A DNA stretch of 21,307 bases from Nitrosopumilaceae archaeon (lineage in GTDB: Archaea > Thermoproteota > Nitrososphaeria > Nitrososphaerales > Nitrosopumilaceae): contig JAGWAW010000005.1 in NCBI GenBank assembly GCA_021296165.1, positions 1-21,307 of the forward strand, in the 5' to 3' direction. Shown here in pieces: positions 6,579-13,597 of the stretch. The first letter of the stretch is position 1. Every line of letters begins with the position of its first letter. The notes beneath the pieces were generated by a model, which worked only from the letters and a program-made list of their open reading frames with translations, was not told where the DNA came from and did no database searches. Position numbers and translations under genes: made by a program.

Positions 6579-7856
6579 TCATGGCAGCAGCCGGTCCGGA
6601 TCCCGGGGGTACAGCACCACCTCGCGGACGTTGTCGTGTCCGGTCAGCACGGCCATGAGCCGATCCAGTCCCATCCCCCATCCGGAGTGGGGCGGCATAC
6701 CCCACCCGAAGACCTTGAGGTGCTCGGCAAACTGCGCCGGGTCCAACCCCTGTTCCACTAGCCTCGACTTCAGTACGGCCGGGTCGTGCAGTCGTGTGCC
6801 GCCCGAGGAGAGCTCCAGATGGCCGTACTGCAGGTCGAACGATCTGGAGACCTCCCCATCCTTCTCCATTATGTAGAATGGCTTGATCTTCAGGGGCCAG
6901 TCGGTCAGGAAGAAGAATCCCGGGTGCATCCTGCCCAGTATGCGGAGGTGCGCGTCCTGCAGGTCGTCGCCAAACTCCAGGCTTACTCCCTCCTCCCGCA
7001 GCTCCTCCAAAGCTGTCTGGTACGTCACCACGTCGAACGGCCGGGCCGGCACCACCGCCGTGTGGCCTATGGTCTCCAGCTCCCCGGCGCACCCCTCGGC
7101 GACGTCGGCGCACACCCGCGCCACCAGCGCCTCCAGCACATCCATCACGTCCGTATAGTCCATGAACGCGGACTCCACGTCTATGCTGGTAAACTCGGTG
7201 AGGTGCCTGCCGGTGTGTGAGTTCTCGGCGCGGTAAAAACTGGACACCTCAAAGACCCGCTCCAGCCCGATGGTCATCTGCTCCTTGTACAGCTGGGGGC
7301 TCTGGGCTAGGTACGCGGTGCGCCCAAAGTACTCCAGCGAGAAGAGGTTGGCGCCGCCCTCGCTGGCGCTGCCTATTATCTTGGGGGTGGTTATCTCGGT
7401 GAATCTACCACTCAGCTGGTTCCTGGTTGACTGCAGCACCCTGTGCCGTACCTTGAAGACGGCCGCCGTCTTCTGGTCCCGCATGTCTAGGGCCCTGTGG
7501 TTTAGCCGGGTGTCTATATTGCTGCGCAGGCGGCCTATGGGGTCTATGGGCAGCGGGTGCACGGCCCCGGCCAGCAGGGTTATGTCGCCGGCAGCCACCT
7601 CGAAGTCAAAGTCCCGGGCCCGGGTCTCCTGTATGGTCCCCGACACCCGTACCACGCTCTGCCGCGTCATGCCGGCCAGGCTCGCGGCCGCCTCGCCCTT
7701 TGCTATTATCTGGCAGCGCCCGGACGCGTCCCGGAGCGTCACAAAGGTCATCCTGCCCATCTCTCGCAGATCCTCTATCCACCCGGCTAGTACCACCTCG
7801 CTCCCGGCCATGGCCGCATTCAGCTCGGCTACGTCGTGGCTCTTCGTAAACTCCAT
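6579..7856 (-). CDS. aspS: Aspartyl-tRNA synthetase, archaeal type
   Basis: A 425-aa class IIb synthetase that charges tRNA-Asp. Residues 15-100 are the OB-fold anticodon-binding domain (VVLAGWIEDLREMGRMTFVTLRD). The catalytic domain follows with motif 1 around ITTPKI (155-160), motif 2 YRAENSHTGRHLTEF (208-222) and motif 3 GMGLDRL (394-400). The short length without a GAD insertion is the archaeal/eukaryotic form. At the position where discriminating archaeal enzymes have Trp and non-discriminating ones His (Thermococcus numbering 26), this protein appears to have Glu28, so whether it also charges tRNA-Asn is not clear from that residue. The ATG at 7856 lies 29 nt after a TATA box, consistent with a leaderless message. 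A small unknown gene follows in the same operon. Confidence 0.95.
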   Translation of the reverse strand: MEFTKSHDVAELNAAMAGSEVVLAGWIEDLREMGRMTFVTLRDASGRCQIIAKGEAAASLAGMTRQSVVRVSGTIQETRARDFDFEVAAGDITLLAGAVHPLPIDPIGRLRSNIDTRLNHRALDMRDQKTAAVFKVRHRVLQSTRNQLSGRFTEITTPKIIGSASEGGANLFSLEYFGRTAYLAQSPQLYKEQMTIGLERVFEVSSFYRAENSHTGRHLTEFTSIDVESAFMDYTDVMDVLEALVARVCADVAEGCAGELETIGHTAVVPARPFDVVTYQTALEELREEGVSLEFGDDLQDAHLRILGRMHPGFFFLTDWPLKIKPFYIMEKDGEVSRSFDLQYGHLELSSGGTRLHDPAVLKSRLVEQGLDPAQFAEHLKVFGWGMPPHSGWGMGLDRLMAVLTGHDNVREVVLYPRDPDRLLP

Positions 7857-7881
7857 GGGTGCCCTGCCTGACGCACCCTAA

Positions 7882-7888
7882 CATATTT
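7882..7888 (-). promoter_or_regulatory. TATA box of aspS
   Basis: AAATATG on the minus strand is centred about 29 nt upstream of the aspS ATG, predicting a leaderless or nearly leaderless transcript. Confidence 0.55.
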
Positions 7889-7946
7889 GGTTCGCTGCCG
7901 TCCATCTGATGGGATGGCATCCGGTGGCGCCCGCCGGACGAAATAC

Positions 7947-7954
7947 GTTTAACC
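7947..7954 (+). promoter_or_regulatory. TATA box of tRNA-Leu
   Basis: GTTTAACC is centred 26 nt before the mature tRNA 5' end at 7976. Confidence 0.6.
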
Positions 7955-7975
7955 CACACCCCGCCCCGCCATTCC

Positions 7976-8096
7976 GGAGGAGTAATCAAGCCTGGCCAAA
8001 GAGAACCGCGCGGTTCGTGGAAATGCAGGACTTAAGATCAAAAAATAGGGGATCCTGTCTCTTAGGAGTTCGCGGGTTCAAATCCCGCCTCCTCCA
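7976..8096 (+). tRNA. tRNA-Leu (TAA anticodon), intron-containing
   Basis: Acceptor GGAGGAG (7976-7982) pairs with CTCCTCC (8089-8095), discriminator A8096. Anticodon stem CAGGA (8026-8030) pairs with TCCTG (8053-8057) around CTTAAGA, giving anticodon TAA at 8033-8035. A long variable arm (CTC/GAG around TTAG) marks a class II tRNA, as expected for Leu. The T arm is GCGGG TTCAAAT CCCGC. CCA is not encoded. A 15-nt intron sits after position 37. Confidence 0.92.
8037..8051 (+). other. 15-nt tRNA intron with bulge-helix-loop splice motif
   Basis: Removing 8037-8051 restores a normal 7-nt anticodon loop at the canonical 37/38 site. CTTA (8031-8034) pairs with TAGG (8046-8049) as a 4-bp central helix. 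AGA (8035-8037) and GGA (8050-8052) form the two 3-nt bulges, each cut after its second base. The far side of the motif is only an 8-nt loop, so it is a relaxed form of the bulge-helix-bulge site. Confidence 0.8.
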
Positions 8097-8483
8097 TCAA
8101 GCAGGTTCTTTTACACCCTGCTTGCTCAGGGCCGTGTAGACCTCGGGCAGCGCATAGGCGAACCCTACATGCAGGCAGTTGTTCTCCTCACAGAGCTGAC
8201 AGAACATCACTCCGTTCTGGACCGCCACCTCGGCGATGCGGTTCACCTTGCTGTCCAGCAGTACCACGCGGTCGTCGTCTACGGAGATCTTCTTCATTCT
8301 GGGGGCGTGCACGGCCATCGCCTCGTTCTCCTGCATGCGCTCCTCGAGCATGTAGGAGATATAGCCGGAGAGGCTGCGGATGCCCCGAACGGCAAGGGTG
8401 TCCTTGCTGTTGGCATAGGCCTCGTTGAACCGCTTGTAGACGGTCTCTGAGACGGTTATGGACTTGAATCCTTCCTTAGGCAT
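8097..8483 (-). CDS. Ribbon-helix-helix-like protein with C-terminal zinc site
   Basis: A 128-aa protein, probably a DNA-binding regulator. Residues 6-50 read as a ribbon-helix-helix unit: a strand FKSITVSETVYKRF, then a helix, then RSLSGYISYMLEERM. This family binds DNA as a dimer through the N-terminal strand. Residues 95-105 contain CQLCEENNCLH (Cys95, Cys98, Cys103, His105), a plausible zinc site. The ATG at 8483 has no Shine-Dalgarno sequence; the TATA box predicts a short leader of about 12 nt. The stop codon directly abuts the last base of tRNA-Leu on the other strand. The next gene on the same strand upstream is the PKD-helicase. Target and function are unknown. Confidence 0.7.
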   Translation of the reverse strand: MPKEGFKSITVSETVYKRFNEAYANSKDTLAVRGIRSLSGYISYMLEERMQENEAMAVHAPRMKKISVDDDRVVLLDSKVNRIAEVAVQNGVMFCQLCEENNCLHVGFAYALPEVYTALSKQGVKEPA

Positions 8484-8516
8484 TGTACATTCACTGATTT
8501 GTATGATAAGGTAGGG

Positions 8517-8525
8517 GTATATAAG
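8517..8525 (-). promoter_or_regulatory. TATA box of the ribbon-helix-helix gene
   Basis: CTTATATAC on the minus strand is a strong TATA box 38 nt before the ATG. It shows that the small gene has its own promoter and is not only read through from the helicase gene. Confidence 0.65.
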
Positions 8526-8589
8526 AATTACTCGACAACAATGGTACAAGAACAAGATCCCTACCACAGTATACCTGTACAGTTGCGTC

Positions 8590-10941
8590 CTATTGCCGGC
8601 ATCCTTGGCACTCTTGGGGGAGCGCCTGGCCGCCGTCCTGGCAGTACTCTATCAGAATGTCGTCGGGACACTCGAATCCGAAAAACTCCTTGATCTGCGT
8701 GGCCCCGTGGGCCGCGCGGCCGCAGGCCGTACACGTGTGGGACACGTCAGCCTCCTCTGCCTCCTCCTCTGCCTCCTCTACCTCCGGCTCGTGCCAGACC
8801 TTCCAGTACTCGCGGTACACCTTCCAGCCCATCTCGTCGCTTATGGGCTGGTACCTGGTCTCGTTGATCTGGAAGTTGTCGTCTATGTCCACAATTATCA
8901 TGTCCTCGGTGCCGCCGTTCTTGGTGCCCCTCATGCCCCTCCCAATCATCTGGGTGTACAGCAGGGCGCTGCGCACCGGCCGGCCCACAAAGACGCAGTC
9001 CACGCCGGGTGCGTCAAAGCCGGTGGTCAGCACGCCAAAGTTGCACAGCACCTCGGTGCCGCCCCTCCGGAAGTCCTGTATGGCGGCGATGCGGGAGTCC
9101 ATGTCCATGGCCGAGTCCACGTATCCGGTCCTCATGCCGTACATGGCCTTCAGCGATATGGCTATCTTCCTGGAGTGCTCCACGCTGCAACCGAAGAAGA
9201 GTATCTTCCTGCGGCCTGTCTCGCTCATGCGCTTTATGCCCCTGAGTATGAGGGCGTTCCTCTCGAAGCTCGCACCTATCTGGTTGAGCGTCTTGGACTG
9301 GAACTCGCCGTACGTCTCTATGTCCGAGACGTCCTTCATGGTGAGGTTTATGGCACTCTTGGAGACTATCACCTTGTGGTATACCTCGCAGAGTATGCGC
9401 CTCTGTATGAGCCTGCCGTACAGCACCTTCTGCATCTCCTCATGTTTGATCTCCTCCCTGTGGGGGGGCTCTATCTGAATGACGGCGCCCGACTCGCCGG
9501 TGTTCCCGTCGTTGTCCGTCACCAAAAGTTCTATGCGGTACTCGCCGGGCTCGTCGAACACGTGGGCGGCATTCTTGGTGCTTGGATATGCCCACTCCCC
9601 GTTCCCGCCGCGTATTATCCATCTGTGGTCGATTATGAACCCGTCCAGATCGTATGACTTTTCGCCCAGCATGCGAACCACCGTTCCCGCGTAGGCCGCC
9701 GCCGGGCAGTCTATCAGGGCGTGGGGCCTTGAGTCTTCGGCCTTGTCCATGTATGATATGGACGGAAAGTACACCCCGTTGTACCATCGATGGAGGCGGC
9801 GGGTCTCCACGTCGCCGGATCCCCGGAAGGGGGTGGCGGTGAGGCCCAGCAGTATTATGCCCTTTTCGGATATCTCCTTTTTGCGGTTGTCCCAGTTGAA
9901 CCCCATTCTCCTGAGTACGAACGAATAGGAGGGTGCCACCGAGTGGTGAGCCTCGTCCACCACTATGCACGAGACGTAGTTTCCCAAGTTTATGAGTTCC
10001 TGGGGCTTGGTGTGGCCTATGCTGTACAGGGACTGGATGGATGCGACTATCACCCCCTTCTCGTCCAGCAGATCCTCGATGTCCAGGGAAGGAAGGGCGT
10101 TCTCCTTCCCCCAAAACTTGTAGAGGCGCATCACGGTGCCCTCCTTACCGGTGGACTTGAAGACATCCTTGAACGTGCTGCGCGCCTGCTCGCAGAGCTC
10201 GTGCGACTGGGCAATCCAGAGTATGAACCGCGAGTCGCGCTGCTGGGGGTTTCTGGACGGCTTTCCGTCGTTGAGCCACTCCACCAGGGTCTCGGTGATC
10301 ATGCGGGTTTTGCCGGATCCGGTAGGCACGGCTATCATCTTGCGCTTGACCTCCCTGCCGCCCTCCGTCTGGGTCCCCTCCAGGAGGCTTCGCACGAACC
10401 TGCCGGTGGAGTACTGGTAGTCGTACAGCGGGTTCAGCGGGACGTGGGGCTCGACCGTCTCTATGGAGGGGGGCTCCCCGGCGCGCTCCTTCTCGGCCAC
10501 CGATGCGGGAAGGTCGAATATCTCCGCCAGCCTGAGGCACCACTTCTGGGTGGGCCTCATGCTGATTACGTCGTTCATGTATTTGATGTCCGGCTGGAAC
10601 TCGGCGGCCGCCTCCATTATGGCATCCTCGGTGAAGAACCCCTTCGTCACGCCCGACGCAATGATGATGGTGAGAAACGTGCGCCTGGCATCCTTGTCGT
10701 CCCCGATGGACCTCAGAAACCGGGGTCCCACAACGTCGTACAGGACATCGGCCATGCTGTCTTGGTTGACCTGCACCGCGCCGCTGCTCTGTATCTGCAG
10801 CAGGATGTCTGAGCCCATGCTCAGCTCGGATATGGCGTCGATCATCTCCTCCAGCGTCCACCACTCCTTGAACTTGGTCATGCAGAGGTTCTTTGCGGTC
10901 TTTGCTGCCTCCGTCTTTGCAGTCGCGTCCAGTGCCGACAA
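8590..10941 (-). CDS. SF2 DEAH helicase with an inserted PKD-like domain
   Basis: A 783-aa nucleic-acid helicase/translocase of the type III restriction/UvrB-like SF2 group. The N-terminal 1-165 is helical and unrecognised. RecA lobe 1 has Walker A PTGSGKT (206-212), DEAH (329-332) and motif III TATPFRG (368-374). Lobe 2 has VLTTGFDAPGVD (637-648) and the arginine-finger motif QMIGRGMRG (664-672). Between the lobes, about 408-491, lies a PKD-like beta-sandwich: SYDLDG, then HVFDEPGEYRIELLVTDNDGN. The tail has an acidic stretch (719-732) and a cysteine cluster (CTAC 737-740, Cys758, Cys767, CQGC 778-781), probably zinc-binding. The longest frame begins at a TTG at 10941 near a TATA box; the ATG at 10881 is the alternative. 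No methylase or nuclease partner is visible. A DNA repair or defence role is inference. Confidence 0.85.
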   Translation of the reverse strand: MSALDATAKTEAAKTAKNLCMTKFKEWWTLEEMIDAISELSMGSDILLQIQSSGAVQVNQDSMADVLYDVVGPRFLRSIGDDKDARRTFLTIIIASGVTKGFFTEDAIMEAAAEFQPDIKYMNDVISMRPTQKWCLRLAEIFDLPASVAEKERAGEPPSIETVEPHVPLNPLYDYQYSTGRFVRSLLEGTQTEGGREVKRKMIAVPTGSGKTRMITETLVEWLNDGKPSRNPQQRDSRFILWIAQSHELCEQARSTFKDVFKSTGKEGTVMRLYKFWGKENALPSLDIEDLLDEKGVIVASIQSLYSIGHTKPQELINLGNYVSCIVVDEAHHSVAPSYSFVLRRMGFNWDNRKKEISEKGIILLGLTATPFRGSGDVETRRLHRWYNGVYFPSISYMDKAEDSRPHALIDCPAAAYAGTVVRMLGEKSYDLDGFIIDHRWIIRGGNGEWAYPSTKNAAHVFDEPGEYRIELLVTDNDGNTGESGAVIQIEPPHREEIKHEEMQKVLYGRLIQRRILCEVYHKVIVSKSAINLTMKDVSDIETYGEFQSKTLNQIGASFERNALILRGIKRMSETGRRKILFFGCSVEHSRKIAISLKAMYGMRTGYVDSAMDMDSRIAAIQDFRRGGTEVLCNFGVLTTGFDAPGVDCVFVGRPVRSALLYTQMIGRGMRGTKNGGTEDMIIVDIDDNFQINETRYQPISDEMGWKVYREYWKVWHEPEVEEAEEEAEEADVSHTCTACGRAAHGATQIKEFFGFECPDDILIEYCQDGGQALPQECQGCRQ

Positions 10942-10968
10942 GTCCTCCCGTGCGTGGGGGCTGGTACG

Positions 10969-10978
10969 ATATTAGTTT
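10969..10978 (-). promoter_or_regulatory. TATA box of the helicase gene
   Basis: AAACTAATAT on the minus strand is centred about 32 nt upstream of the TTG at 10941, placing transcription start a few bases before that codon. This supports the longer reading frame. Confidence 0.5.
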
Positions 10979-11183
10979 TGTCAAATTGCGGTACTTTGGC
11001 AGGGGACTTCGCCTCGGCTCATGCGGGATGGCTTGGCGGGGGATCCGACACGGATACGATCACATTTTTATTTTTGGCGTGGTGGTGCGGAAAGACTTGC
11101 GCCGATCCGGATGACGTGGGCTTTCTGCGGCGGGGATGGGACGCGGCTTGTATAGGGCGCCGGATGCTGCCGACAGGTTCGGA

Positions 11184-11204
11184 GGTTTGTGGAAAACACA
11201 AACC
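11184..11204. repeat. Perfect 8-bp hairpin
   Basis: GGTTTGTG (11184-11191) and CACAAACC (11197-11204) are perfect reverse complements with a 5-nt GAAAA loop. On the minus strand a long T-rich tract (11209-11230) precedes it. It marks the start of the AT-rich island. Confidence 0.6.
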
Positions 11205-11336
11205 CATAAGAAACAAAAACAAAAAAAACACAGCGGTAGACTGACTCGTATGGGGATCTGTTTCATTGGGAACATAAACGTCGTATTTTTTACACCAAAA
11301 ATATTTTGTTAACACTTCTAAATAGGATATTACACA

Positions 11337-11356
11337 GCTTAAACTTTGTTTTAAGC
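11337..11356. repeat. 7-bp AT-rich inverted repeat
   Basis: GCTTAAA (11337-11343) and TTTAAGC (11350-11356) are perfect reverse complements around CTTTGT. In AT-rich DNA this may be an operator-like dyad or simply chance. Confidence 0.4.
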
Positions 11357-11504
11357 GACTTTACGCGCACCACTTTTTCCGGAAGCATCTTCTGGCAGGG
11401 GCCCTGGTGGGGGGCTCTGCATCAGCGGACATGTGTGTTAGGGATAGGTATGTCTGGTATCTTGCAGCGACAAGCTCATCACGACTATCTTATTCTGGTG
11501 TGTT

Positions 11505-11582
11505 GGAGATTATTCACAATCGATCATAACTGGATCATCCAAGCGGGGGTCTGTTCCAGGACAAATATTGCGAATAATCTCC
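11505..11582. repeat. 16-bp inverted repeat forming a 78-nt hairpin
   Basis: Left arm GGAGATTATTCACAAT (11505-11520) and right arm ATTGCGAATAATCTCC (11567-11582) are reverse complements at 15 of 16 positions. Read as minus-strand RNA the single exception is a G-U pair, so all 16 positions pair. A nested stem CTGGA (11530-11534)/TCCAG (11555-11559) lies in the loop. TGTGT occurs just outside each arm (11499-11503 and 11585-11589). It is a candidate structured RNA on the minus strand or a miniature terminal-inverted-repeat element. Confidence 0.65.
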
Positions 11583-11846
11583 GCTGTGTAATTAACACAA
11601 CAAATCATACGAAAAATATTCCGTGGTGATGCCTATATCCACGCTGCTGGATGTACGGTCGGAACAGATCTGCACATTCTCCAGCCCTGTGGGTGGACGG
11701 GCAGCAGCCGGCGGCGCGCAGCGGATTTTGGCTTCCCTTGCCATGTGGGATTGCAGCGCTGGCCGGACGCGCAGGCAAAATGCATGTCATACAGTCCGCA
11801 TGATGGGTGGAACACACGCCGTAACCATTGTTCGTGCCCCTGCCCG

Positions 11847-12614
11847 TTATCTTGGCTGTCCCAAGCCGCGCGCGTACACGCACTGGGACGGGTCCACCAC
11901 CGCCTCGGTGCCGTCGTACTCCCCGGCGGCGACGGCTCCAGACCCCCTTACCAGCGCAAACGGCCTCGACTCGGATCCCTCCCCCATGGTGTGGTTGGCC
12001 GCCGAGGCCAGGCCGTCGGCGACGGCTTGGAACGTGACCCTGAGGAGTCTTCCGTCCAGATCCCGCTTCCCCCGCATGTCCCGCACCGGTTCTATTCCTG
12101 CATACGCCACGGCCACGCCGACGGTGCCCACCCTTCCGGGCATCAGGCGGCTGTCGGCCAGTATTACGCCCGCATTTGCCCCCGTGCCCAAGAGTATGCG
12201 GCGGCGCAGCGATTCGGCTGCATGGTATGGTCGGGATGGGTACAGCACCGCCATACCCTGGCCCGCATTGGACGTGTCTATGCCTGCGTTGGGGGCCATC
12301 AGGCCGCCCGAATGCGCCAACACAAAACCGGTCATACCGCCCAGTATATCCTCTGACTCGCGGAGCACCATCTCGGCCATCTTCGGCCCCATGCGGAACC
12401 GGCGCGACAGCCTGGCTCCCTCGCCGGAGACGCGCACCCCTTCCATGGGTACGGTCCTCCCCTGCGAGATGGCGACAAACTTTGTGGATGCCACCACCAC
12501 GTCCCCCGACTCCACCTGCATTCCGGCAGAGTCCAGGGCGTTTTGCAGGGCGCCGTACAACTCAAACATCCCAGTCTTCCTGGCGCTCGCCAGCGGGAAT
12601 ACGCTTAGTGCCAT
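11847..12614 (-). CDS. cofE: Coenzyme F420-0:L-glutamate ligase
   Basis: A 255-aa enzyme that adds the gamma-linked glutamate tail to F420-0 using GTP. The length and the ordered motifs match archaeal CofE: N-terminal SVFPL, GDVVVASTKFVAISQGR (37-53), NAGIDTSN (109-116), SLRRRILLGTGANAGVILADS (135-155) with Asp154 at the metal-binding position, the RDLDGRLLRVT helix (184-194), and MGEGSESRPFALVRG (210-224). The start is the ATG at 12614, placed 27 nt after a TATA-like element, so a leaderless transcript is expected. No other F420 gene is adjacent. The gene is transcribed into the AT-rich island, where minus-strand T tracts could end it. Confidence 0.9.
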   Translation of the reverse strand: MALSVFPLASARKTGMFELYGALQNALDSAGMQVESGDVVVASTKFVAISQGRTVPMEGVRVSGEGARLSRRFRMGPKMAEMVLRESEDILGGMTGFVLAHSGGLMAPNAGIDTSNAGQGMAVLYPSRPYHAAESLRRRILLGTGANAGVILADSRLMPGRVGTVGVAVAYAGIEPVRDMRGKRDLDGRLLRVTFQAVADGLASAANHTMGEGSESRPFALVRGSGAVAAGEYDGTEAVVDPSQCVYARGLGQPR

Positions 12615-12637
12615 ACCTATCGTATGGAATGTGGGGG

Positions 12638-12644
12638 AATTTTT
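12638..12644 (-). promoter_or_regulatory. TATA-like element of cofE
   Basis: AAAAATT on the minus strand is centred 27 nt before the cofE ATG, in otherwise GC-rich DNA. Confidence 0.5.
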
Positions 12645-12752
12645 GGGTTCATGTTCTGGGGCTGCTCCGCCCGCCCGGCGCGCCCGCCGCCACGGCAGGC
12701 CGTGCCCGGACGCGGGGACGGCTCCGGCCGAGCGGCGCGCCGCATGCCCAAC

Positions 12753-12760
12753 GCTTAACT
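12753..12760 (+). promoter_or_regulatory. TATA-like element of the pRiA4b-like gene
   Basis: GCTTAACT is centred 26 nt before the GTG at 12783, supporting that GTG as a leaderless start. Confidence 0.5.
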
Positions 12761-12782
12761 CCGGGCGTCCCGTCCGCCATGC

Positions 12783-13508
12783 GTGGCCAGCAAGCGCTTT
12801 AGGAGCACCGGCAGGGGCACCTGCCGGGTGTGCAAGAGGAGCGTTGCGGCCTCCCGCATGGGCGTCCACCTCAGGGCACACCTTCCCGACGGCGGGGACG
12901 CGTCTTATGACCCGTACCTCCCTGGCGGCAACAGGGGCAGCCATTACATCATCCGCGTGGACGACAGGGGGCCGTTCTGGATGTTTCTGCAGGTGCCCGG
13001 CACACGCACCCTGAAGGACGTGGACGATTTCCTGAGGGACGAATGGCTGGAGGGGGGGTTCCACCTGAGCGTGTTTACAATCGGCGGCATAAAGTACGAC
13101 TCCGAGCCCGAGTCCGCCGAGCACGGGGAGACCACAATGCGCTATATGTTGCGTGACGTGCTGGAGGGGAATGCGATGTTCTCCTACGAGTACGACTTCG
13201 GCACCACCACGAGGCTGCGGCTCACCGTCACGGCGGCCCGTGTGCCGCCGCTCGTACCCCGGGAGGGGACGGTGGTGCTGGCCATACACGATGCGGTGGG
13301 GTTTGTCTGCGATGCGTGCGGCGGGGCTGCGACCGTGGTGTGCGCCTACTGTACCATGCTGTCCGACGGCAGCCTGCTGTGCGACGACTGCATCAAGGAT
13401 CACGAGTGCCACCAGTCCAATCCGGACGCGGTCCTGGCGGTGGTCCAGTCGCCCCGGGCGGGCATGTGCAGCTTTGAATCCCCACCCAATATACGGCGCG
13501 ACTGGTAG
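12783..13508 (+). CDS. pRiA4b ORF3-like domain protein flanked by zinc modules
   Basis: A 241-aa protein of unknown function with three parts. Residues 14-33 are a classical C2H2 finger (Cys14-X2-Cys17-X11-His29-X3-His33). Residues 54-150 match the plasmid pRiA4b ORF-3-like fold: YIIRVDDRGPFWMFLQVPGTRTLKDVDDFL, then HLSVFTIGGIKY and MLRDVLEGNAMFSYEYDFG. Residues 176-210 hold a cross-brace-like cluster of CDAC, CAYC and CDDC pairs followed by His207, Cys209 and His210. The family name comes from plasmid and IS passenger genes but is widespread in chromosomes, so it does not by itself indicate a mobile element. The start is a GTG with a TATA box 26 nt upstream; the nearby ATG at 12779 is out of frame and stops after 7 codons. 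A nucleic-acid or protein-binding adaptor is the likeliest role. Confidence 0.75.
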   Translation: MASKRFRSTGRGTCRVCKRSVAASRMGVHLRAHLPDGGDASYDPYLPGGNRGSHYIIRVDDRGPFWMFLQVPGTRTLKDVDDFLRDEWLEGGFHLSVFTIGGIKYDSEPESAEHGETTMRYMLRDVLEGNAMFSYEYDFGTTTRLRLTVTAARVPPLVPREGTVVLAIHDAVGFVCDACGGAATVVCAYCTMLSDGSLLCDDCIKDHECHQSNPDAVLAVVQSPRAGMCSFESPPNIRRDW

Positions 13509-13565
13509 CCGGACGCGCCGGTCTGGTCCGAAACGCCCGTGCGAACGCCCCATGCCAACCACGAA

Positions 13566-13574
13566 ATTTTAAAA
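13566..13574 (+). promoter_or_regulatory. TATA box of the leuCDCD operon
   Basis: ATTTTAAAA is centred 28 nt before the GTG at 13598, a strong TATA box for a leaderless operon. Confidence 0.65.
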
Positions 13575-13597
13575 CCTGCCATATACCACACCATGCC

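Larger units (their letters stand above)
10982..11846. other. Gene-poor, AT-rich intergenic island
   Basis: About 865 bases without a convincing protein gene. GC counts are 15 of 60 at 11281-11340 and 45 of 120 at 11501-11620, against roughly 60-70% around it. It contains A/T homopolymer tracts (11209-11230, 11064-11074), three strong inverted repeats listed separately, and an open frame of 107 codons (11306-11629, plus) with no recognisable domain or codon bias. It could hold a structured RNA, a replication-origin-like element or the remnant of a mobile element; none is demonstrated. Confidence 0.6.

Noticed and set aside
11371..11500. 5S rRNA, SRP RNA or RNase P RNA in the island
   Set aside because: I could not find the conserved core sequences of any of these.
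11306..11629. Open frame of 107 codons in the AT-rich island
   Set aside because: No recognisable domain, mixed composition unlike the other proteins, and it runs through the 78-nt inverted repeat. Stop codons are simply absent by chance.
11180..11640. CRISPR array in the AT-rich island
   Set aside because: There is no direct repeat with regular spacing; the repeats are single inverted pairs.
12691..12706. CACGGC/GCCGTG inverted repeat upstream of the pRiA4b-like gene
   Set aside because: The two-base loop is too tight for a hairpin and such short GC dyads are expected by chance here.
12783..13508. pRiA4b/IS1096-passenger-like domain as evidence of a transposon
   Set aside because: No transposase, terminal repeats or target duplications are nearby, and the family is common in chromosomes.
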